A stretch of 64,000 bases of DNA, taken from positions 559,501-623,500 of the forward strand of contig WPIO01000023.1 in NCBI GenBank assembly GCA_009760855.2, read 5' to 3'. Positions 58,601 to 64,000 of this stretch are shown one piece after another. The notes under the pieces are model-generated. The model ran no database searches. It was not told where the DNA came from and worked only from the letters and a program-made list of their open reading frames with translations. Each line of letters starts with the position of its first letter. Position 1 is the first letter of the stretch. This DNA is from Cristatella mucedo (Eukaryota > Bryozoa > Phylactolaemata > Cristatellidae). Position numbers and translations under genes: made by a program.

Positions 58601-61600
58601 AACCATGTTATTCATTTTGTTTGTTTTTCAAGCATGATTTTACTTACTATTCTATTGCGTATCACTTTGCAGCAAATGTAGAGCGCCTAGAAAGAGATTG
58701 TTCTCTGAGGGCGCTTTATCAAGTGCAATATTATTATTATTATTAGGTGTGGCGACCTGTAACACGAGTTTGCGTCAAACACACACCGAGCAGTAGGCAC
58801 AATCTGAAGAGAAGTTAGGCGAAAGACAAGGAGTGAGGCAGCATTTGGACAAGTGCCCAACAGCCCCCCAGCCGAAAAACGCTCTTGCGTAATATACTTT
58901 TCAAATGCCACGGCAGCAATCGTGTCAAGAGGAATTCCCCGGTTGGTCTCCCAAGCAAATGCTAAGCCATTTTGGGAGGAATAAAAGGAATGCCAAATGA
59001 GCTACTCATTTTGAAAAGAAATCTGACTAAATCAAACGTCACTACCCAACGACTTGCGCGATAGTTGCCTAGCTAGAAACGCTTGTTTATGGAAATGGAA
59101 TTAAAGGCCGTTTCCATTGCAGTTTGATCCCCCTGACTGGCACTGACATGTTATTAACCCACCGACTTGAGATGCACAGGCCTGTGCCAACAATGCTCGA
59201 TAACGATGGCTCATGCAAGATTTGTCACAGCAGTCCACTGGATGCTGCATCAGCAACAGGATTGAGCCATTTCACACCCATAAAGACATACTGCACAAGG
59301 CATACATAATGCTCTCCAAATACAGTACCAACAAGCTCAAACACAGGTTTCGAAAAACAAGGCACAATCGCAAGTTTGCATAGGCATTTAAGAGAGTAAT
59401 AGAAGAGATGAACTGTTCCTACATACATCTCAGCTGAATACACTGCAGTATAAAGGGGCCAATGCAACGTGGTCATCAACTTGCCCTATAGGAGCTGGTG
59501 CAAAAGCAATACACAGGGCCTGTTGTGGTGGCAGCTTTTGATCCCATGTTTTAGCCTAAGGATAAGGTGCTCGAACTTCACCAATCAGGTTGGTTATTGA
59601 ATCCTACAGCACGTAATAATTCATTGCCCTCAGCTGGGCGATGGCAGCTAAGGACTAGGAGCTGGTGCAAAAGCAATACACAGGGCCTGTTGTGGTGGCA
59701 GCTTTTGATCCCATGTTTTAGCCTAAGGATAAGGTGCTCGAACTTCACCAATCAGGTTGGTTATTGAATCCTACAGCACGTAATAATTCATTGCCCTCAG
59801 CTGGGCGATGGCAGCTAAGGACTTTTGCTATGGGCCTGCTGAATCAGTCGAATTTCGTTCGCAACACTGCTCAAGTCCTGAAGCTGTCGCGTGTGTTGAA
59901 AGCATTTCGTGTGAATAATTAGACTATTGCACAGTATGATGTGAGGTGAATACCAAGTGTTGCTCAAATTAGGAGCCCTAATTTAAAGAAAGACATCTTG
60001 ATGATTGCCCAGAGAACAAAACCCAAGTTGGGTTTAAGTTTCACGAGCCCCATTTTGTGCATGTATAGGCAGTGGCCAGACACCGATAGAAGCAATGCAG
60101 GATATGAATGATAAGGGTGGGTGCAAACTGCCTTACTAAACTTACAGCTTAAGTGAATGTGGAACTTATATCAAAGTGACTCACAAGGGGGAATTAGCAG
60201 TGGTGCTTATGTACAGGTGGTACTTACCAACTTACAGTTTAATTGAGTGTGGAACTCTAATCAAAGTGACACAGAGGGACAATTAGCAATGGTGCCCATG
60301 TACAGGAGGCACCTACAAATCATACTTGACAGCAAATAGTCACACGGCAAAAAAAAAATGAGCATCACATGGCCCCATCTGGAACCTCCAACCACCAAGC
60401 ACAGCTGGGATACATGTGTCCACTATGGTACCCTTAATGGTCGAAATGGTGTCTCAGAGGTGCTCCTGAATCAGAGTACCATTATCACAGCCCTGGACCT
60501 TCCGGAATTATCTCAGTTCACAATGTCTGGGAGCATCGTTTGGCCCAATACTTCTGAGGGGTGGGTGCAAGAGAATGAGAGGTATGTAAGTTCTCGGAGG
60601 CCGACAGGAGCATGAAATCCATCAGAGGCAAACTGCATAGGGGCTGCAAGAACTATTCAACGACCTAACCAGGCATTATGGAAGGGGGCTTGCTCCTGGA
60701 AAAGTCCTCACCTCAGCCTGACAGGAAAGGTCAAGAAGCAGTCCCATGGGACAATTCCTGGGAACGACTACGACCTGAGGTGTCTAGATGCATTTCGACA
60801 ACGACTGTTGCTGCCTGGAGATGTGCAAAACACAGGTCAGTGACGATTGTGCAATAATTATATCAGGGAATGAGATTAGGTTATGCATGTCAAATGAACC
60901 AATAATGCTTACCGGATCACAAATGCAATAATACTACTACTACTACTAATAAATTTGATATAGCACACTCAGGGAACTCAAAATCTCTTTCAAGGCACTT
61001 GACATTTGCTGCAAAGGAAGCACGATCGAATGGTTAGTGGTAGCATGCTCAATTAACAATACGAATAACAGATAGGGGTGACATGCACACGGTCAGCATG
61101 CAAGTATGGTTAGTGGCAGCATGCACAAGCATATAAAGGTGGAATCACAGGGACCCACTACATGCTGTGCTAAATAGATGTTTTAGTTTCTTTTTTAATT
61201 TGGTCAAGTCAGGAGATGATGTGACACAAGTCGGGAGTGAGTTCCAGGCTTTGGGAGCATACTAACAAAAGGCACGGTCTCCAAAGGATTTGACGTTTGT
61301 ACAAGGTATAGGAAAACAGTTAAATTCCGATGCTTAGCCTGATGGGGGAGTCGATCTGATAGGTAGGCTGGAGCCAAAAAATGAAGGGACCTAAAAGTGA
61401 GTGACAAAACCTTGAAGTCGATGCATTGCTTGACTGGGAGCCAGTGCAGGTCGGGAGAAGTTGTGAGATGTGGCAAGTGAGACCCTCACGACTGACAAGC
61501 CTAGCAGCAGAGTTTTGCACCAGCTGTAAGCACTGATTGCAGGCAGGTAGACCAGCAAGCAGTGAGTTATATAAGTCGAGACAGGATGTCACAAATGCAT

Positions 61601-63258
61601 GGACCAATTTAGATGTGATATCCCTGTCTAAACAAGCCCAAATTTAGCAATGTTATGTAGCTGAAAGTAGGCAGACTTGACTGGAGCTGATGTTGTCTAA
61701 TAAAAGGTCACTTTGGAACATGACACCTAGATTTCGTGCAGATTCAACAGGAGATATGCTGGCAGAGCCGATTTTGAGAACATTAGCCTTTCCAATTTCT
61801 GAATCACACTTAGTTTAACTATAACTAGTAAAATAGTTTTATCACCATTCAGTTTAAGAAAATTTTCTGCCATCCGTGTGCAGATGTCATCAATACATGC
61901 TGCAAGGGAGCTGAGAGAATGCGATATGCTCCTGGGCTGGGAGGGATCAAAGCAAAGGTACAACTGAGTGTCATCTCCACATAGAAGTGAAAGCCTAGAT
62001 TGTGCCTGGCAATCACATAGGCAAGAGGGAGAGTATAAACCGTGAAAAAAACAGGACCAAGCACAGATCCCCGAGGTACTCCATATTTCAGAGGTTCGTC
62101 GGATGATCTTTGTCCATTCACATCATTACTCTGGAGTCTCCCACTGAGATAGGCAGTGCCAGTGATGCCCAGGCGAGATGAGAGGCACTGAAGCCGAGCT
62201 GGTTTGGTCCAGCGATTAAGGTGCTCGCCCGACCAAGGTCTGATTGAGGCCGTGGTCTCGAGCCTCGAGGCGTATGCCAAGCGTCTGAATAGAGATCAAG
62301 TTCCCTTGGGGCGCTATACAAATTAATTATAATATATTTTTAAGGACTTGATGATCGATAGTATTAAAAGCTGCCGAAAGATCAAGCAAAACAAGCAGAG
62401 ATACTCTACCTAAGTCTGCATTCCTAACTAGGTCGTTATACAGCCGAAGCAAAGCTGACTCCATGGAGCGATTAGCTCTAAAGCCAGACTGGAACTTACT
62501 AACAAGGTTTGTAAAGCTTTGCCTTGAGCATGCAATGCAATCGCTGAACATTGCTAGACATGAAAGCGTGTTTGATTTACAATGGTGGGAGAAGTCCTCC
62601 ACCCAGACTGCCCCCATGCGACCAGGCTCACTTCAGGTACTCTCCAAGACCAAGGCTTACCGGGTTAGTCACGACGGGTGGGTGGGGAAAAGTACATTCA
62701 TTTCCTGAGCACAAGGCTTCGAACCTCATTGCCAAGGCGCCAGAAACTAGTACGCAATATGAATTAGGGGATCCTGTGTAGAAATTGTTGAAGGCAGTCT
62801 TTCAAACGAGCAGGTACAGCTGTAACCTCCCAGCCGGAACCAATAAAGTTCGTCTGCCTCATTAGAAAAATAATAGCTCAAATGCAAAGGAAGCCGGTCA
62901 GCTCAGCCAAGAGAGCTGGAGGGCAGCAAACGTGTCGCTTAAAAAGTGCTAGAAAGGGCGGCAGTTCCAGAGGTTTGGTGCCGACTGGGTTATTCATTTA
63001 GCGGGTCGTGGGAGTCGCCACGAGGGAGCACGATGTGAACAAGCCACCGCCAGACCTCTCTTGACATGAGCACCGGATGCTTTTTGTCCTGCATTTTCGG
63101 CCAGCTCGAAACAGATAAGACAACGATGCAGAGCCGCGTCTGAGTAGCACTTAAAACGGACCGTCTACACGAGGAGATAACTAACCATTGACTTCCAGCC
63201 TCTCGGTCTGATTCACCATAGAAGCCGCTCGCGATAGGACGTCCAGGGGTGACTCCAT
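46352..63258 (-). CDS. VGLL4: Vestigial-like 4 / Tgi orthologue, five coding exons, 389 aa, three TDU motifs
   Basis: VGLL4/Tgi is a nuclear co-factor that binds TEAD/Scalloped through TDU motifs and competes with YAP/Yorkie, so it acts as a repressor in Hippo signalling. Exons (gene order) are 63258-63186, 57635-57404, 53673-53255, 52865-52767 and 46698-46352. The phases all agree and sum to 1170 nt. The protein starts MESPLDVLSRAASMVNQTER, matching the METPLDVLSRAAS start of animal VGLL4. A NKRHFS patch resembles KRKFS, EPLNLSRK resembles the QPLALTKN patch, and there is an eight-alanine run near residue 90. TDU1 (IEEHFRRSLGSSY) lies at about 246-260, TDU2 (VDDHFAKSLGATW) at 277-289 and TDU3 (VDDHFSKALGDKW) at 319-331. 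The tail holds a basic AKRQKLATTK. Vertebrate VGLL4 has two TDUs, so the middle one is extra. Introns are long and full of LINE/SINE copies. Confidence 0.94.
49690..49975 (+). mobile_element. LINE-A fragment
   Basis: Resembles the APKAWNSLP region (GCTCCCAAAATCTGGAAGTC), then the tail GTACCTAGAAAGAGATTTAG and GAGTGCTATGCAAATATC. Confidence 0.6.
50095..50925 (+). mobile_element. LINE-A copy with RT C-terminal part
   Basis: Encodes VTSCLDFCNSLLAGLPACAI, QLVQNVAARLVCRE, LADLHWLPVNHHIDFKLLSL, IPRTNLKSFGDYAFSSYAHK and [12 protein letters not shown], then the 3' hairpin. A TTACATTACATTTACATTAC insert lies at about 50357-50380 within the coding part. Confidence 0.88.
51684..52084. mobile_element. 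hAT-like MITE (about 400 bp)
   Basis: Ends are CAAAGGTCGGCAAACT and AAATGTTTGCCGACCCCCGG, near-inverted repeats of the CAGGGGTCGGCAAAC hAT type. GGCCTAGC/GTCCGGCCTACTGCCC is typical of such elements. I could not see a clean 8-bp duplication. Confidence 0.55.
52767..52865 (-). CDS. VGLL4: VGLL4 exon 4 (TDU1)
   Basis: Acceptor TTGTAG ends at 52866 and donor GTAAGT starts at 52766. It encodes ESCDPAIEEHFRRSLGSSYM and APVPPPPDRMHVA. DPxxEEHFRRSLG is the first TEAD-binding TDU motif of VGLL4. Confidence 0.96.
53255..53673 (-). CDS. VGLL4: VGLL4 exon 3
   Basis: Acceptor TTTCAG ends at 53674 and donor GTAGGC starts at 53254. It encodes residues 102-241. GGDL-like ADLGDLQGPAGLPPY, a TDYGQSASAVALDQEPLNLS block and a Ser-rich stretch precede the TDU exons. 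LNLSRK resembles the conserved LALTKN patch. Codon use is GC-rich. Confidence 0.85.
54085..54139. repeat. 29-bp tandem duplication
   Basis: ATAACGTGTCATTCCCAGAA followed by GAACCG occurs twice, 29 bp apart. It is in VGLL4 intron 2. Confidence 0.85.
56415..56500 (-). mobile_element. SINE/LINE 3' tail fragment
   Basis: ATAATAATAAGCATTTTTGT, CAGGCACTTGACATAGGGTG and GAAAGAAAGTATG. It is the same type as at 18020 and 22375. Confidence 0.45.
57145..57235 (+). mobile_element. SINE-2 5' part
   Basis: GTCGTGGGTTCGAGACCTGC (B box) and AGTTGGCGATCCTAGATAAC, the central SINE-2 region. The 3' half is absent. Confidence 0.6.
57404..57635 (-). CDS. VGLL4: VGLL4 exon 2
   Basis: Acceptor GCCACAG ends at 57636 and donor GTGAGT starts at 57403. 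It encodes residues 25-101. It includes a small tandem repeat RIQERARIQERA, then SENKRHFSGHVMIND and an eight-Ala run. The phase fits exon 1 (1) and exon 3 (2). Placement in this gene rests on phase, splice sites and the weak KRKFS-like match. Confidence 0.75.
58215..58745 (+). mobile_element. LINE-A 5'-truncated copy
   Basis: Encodes [40 protein letters not shown] and [20 protein letters not shown] as an open frame to the family C-terminus, followed by GCGCCTAGAAAGAGATTGTT and (ATT)n. It is one of the best-preserved fragments. Confidence 0.9.
59489..59822 (+). repeat. Perfect 167-bp tandem duplication of a SINE-2-like segment
   Basis: The unit starts GGAGCTGGTGCAAAAGCAAT and recurs 167 bp later. 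Each copy carries GGATAAGGTGCTCGAACTTC and TTGAATCCTACAGC (tRNA-like A/B boxes). I saw no mismatch between copies. Confidence 0.9.
60142..60313. repeat. Imperfect tandem repeat of about 83 bp, two copies
   Basis: AACTTACAG(C/T)TTAA(G/T)TGA(A/G)TGTGGAACT begins each copy, and each ends with GTACAGG(T/A)GG. Several substitutions separate the copies. It is in VGLL4 intron 1. Confidence 0.75.
60928..62620 (-). mobile_element. LINE-A long copy, RT region, interrupted by a SINE-1
   Basis: Minus-strand peptides in order are VSKFQSGFRANRSMESALLR, VSLLVLLDLSAAFNTIDHQV (RT motif), [SINE-1], CLSSRLGITGTAYLSGRLQS, KYGVPRGSVLGPVFFTVYTL, the YxDD box region (shifted by one base so VEMTLSC replaces VDDTQLY), the IDDICTRMAENFLKLNGDKT block, VTSCLDLYNSLLAGLPACNQ and the APAYLSDRLPHQAKHR block. 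The tail lies at 60928-61020. This is the most complete RT of the window but it is not intact. It lies in VGLL4 intron 1. Confidence 0.88.
62193..62335 (+). mobile_element. SINE-1 nested in the LINE-A reverse transcriptase
   Basis: GAGCTGGTTTGGTCCAGCGA (head), GGCCGTGGTCTCGAGCC (B-box region), then GCGTCTGAATAGAGATCAAG and GGGGCGCTATACAAATTAAT. It splits the LINE ORF between the DHQVL and CLSSRLGITG blocks, in the opposite orientation to the LINE. Confidence 0.85.
63186..63258 (-). CDS. VGLL4: VGLL4 exon 1 (conserved N-terminus)
   Basis: ATG is at 63258-63256 and donor GTTAGT starts at 63185. It encodes MESPLDVLSRAASMVNQTER and LEVN plus one base. The PLDVLSRAAS box is diagnostic for VGLL4. 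The exon is too short to appear in an ORF list of 60 codons or more. Confidence 0.93.
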
Positions 63259-63758
63259 TTCAGGCACCACTACAAAACATATATGGAAGCGCCAACTAAA
63301 CTTATCCCAAAAATGCTAAGGAGTACAGCCATTCAAAAACAGAGCGGCAGCGGCGACGGCGGCAGTGGCTGGCGGCGGCAGTGGCTGGCGGGGTCGCGCA
63401 ACTAGAAAGCAGAGACGGGCGCTAGGCCGGCGGCCGAAGGGTACCGATCGTAGCCTAAGCACATACCTCGACTCCCTACTTTGCGCAACTCCTTTGGTTT
63501 GCGACGTAGGGAAGTCGACCACAAAGAGGGAACACAAATCGCGACACGCGAAAAAGCAAGCCTGGGTATGATCGGAATTCCGGTAGCCACATGGGTCCCG
63601 AGGCGACCCTTTATTGGTCAGTACGCTGCGGTACTGGAGCGGCCTCTAGCGGCTCGCCCGCAACGCCAGATATCGTACAGCCGACCCAGTTATATTCTCT
63701 ATTGTGGACCGCAACTGTCAACAGTGGGTCTGCTACTCGGGTGCTGGCCGCCCGTTGC
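63259..63758. promoter_or_regulatory. Divergent VGLL4/DCAF11 promoter region
   Basis: Exactly 500 bp separate the VGLL4 start codon (-) from the proposed DCAF11 start codon (+). It is GC-rich, with CpGs and a two-copy 16-bp GC repeat at 63358-63389. No TATA box stands out. A CpG-type bidirectional promoter is the simplest reading, inferred from geometry. Confidence 0.6.
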
Positions 63759-63889
63759 ATGGGATCTCAGAACTCACGGCGCGAAAATCGTAACATGGAA
63801 GCTAATGATAACGAAACTGAGCAACCAACTTCCGAACAGGCAGAAGGAGATCAGGACTACGTCGCAGTGTTATCGTACCTTCTGCGAAG
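63759..63889 (+). CDS. DCAF11: DCAF11/WDR23 first coding exon (gene continues off window)
   Basis: DCAF11 is a WD40 substrate receptor of the CUL4-DDB1 ubiquitin ligase. Only the N-terminal exon is in the window. It runs from ATG 63759 with MGSQNSRRENRNMEANDNET, a Glu/Gln-rich stretch, then DQDYVAVLSYLLR, and splits an Arg codon before GTACTG at 63890. The family starts MGSRNS and continues through an acidic stretch into a VLAYLLRRGQVR segment with a junction at the same place. The WD repeats are outside the window, so the call rests on about 43 residues. A downstream ATG near 63795 could also be used. Confidence 0.75.
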
Positions 63890-64000
63890 GTACTGCTGGG
63901 TAGAGGCTGGTCTTTACCTAACCATTGCATTGGTACAACGCACTTGTGCCCGTCAGCCGCATACCTGACCGACCCCTGAGCCTAGAATAAAAAAAGAACG

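Overview
The window reads as an animal (metazoan) nuclear genome. It has spliced genes with canonical GT/AG introns and animal-specific gene families, and its introns and intergenic DNA are packed with tRNA-derived SINEs, CR1/L2-like LINE fragments, Tc1 and hAT transposons and microsatellites. Gene architecture and repeats point to a non-vertebrate, probably a bilaterian invertebrate. The sequence alone does not fix the phylum. There are no bacterial operons, CRISPR arrays or recognisable RNA genes apart from tRNA-like SINE heads.

Four genes are supported. (1) Transaldolase (TALDO1-like), + strand: the last six coding exons lie between 2752 and 6828, and the 5' exons are outside the window. 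(2) Host cell factor 1 (HCFC1-like), - strand: 22 coding exons from 40640 down to 13124. All splice phases close, giving a 1305-residue protein with a Kelch propeller, split fibronectin-III halves and a basic tail. (3) A Vestigial-like 4 / Tgi orthologue (VGLL4-like), - strand: five coding exons from 63258 down to 46352, giving 389 residues with three rather than two TEAD-binding TDU motifs. (4) The first coding exon of DCAF11/WDR23, + strand, from 63759, running off the right edge. TALDO1 and HCFC1 are convergent. VGLL4 and DCAF11 are divergent across about 500 bp.

Layout: 1-2751 is transaldolase intron with SINE/LINE debris; 2752-6828 transaldolase; 6829-13123 intergenic with a broken LINE; 13124-40640 HCFC1, whose introns hold Tc1, LINE, SINE and a SPIN-like hAT element; 40641-46351 intergenic; 46352-63258 VGLL4 with LINE-rich introns; 63259-63758 shared promoter; then DCAF11.

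The four genes are not a pathway. TALDO1 is pentose-phosphate metabolism, HCFC1 a chromatin co-regulator, VGLL4 a Hippo-pathway TEAD antagonist, and DCAF11 a CUL4 ubiquitin-ligase receptor. The most notable points are the three-TDU VGLL4, the SPIN-type hAT MITE with its target-site duplication, a compact HCF without the vertebrate proteolytic repeats, an internal duplication of one HCF exon together with its neighbouring SINE, a YY1-type motif over the HCF start codon, and a SINE/LINE pair sharing a 3' hairpin.
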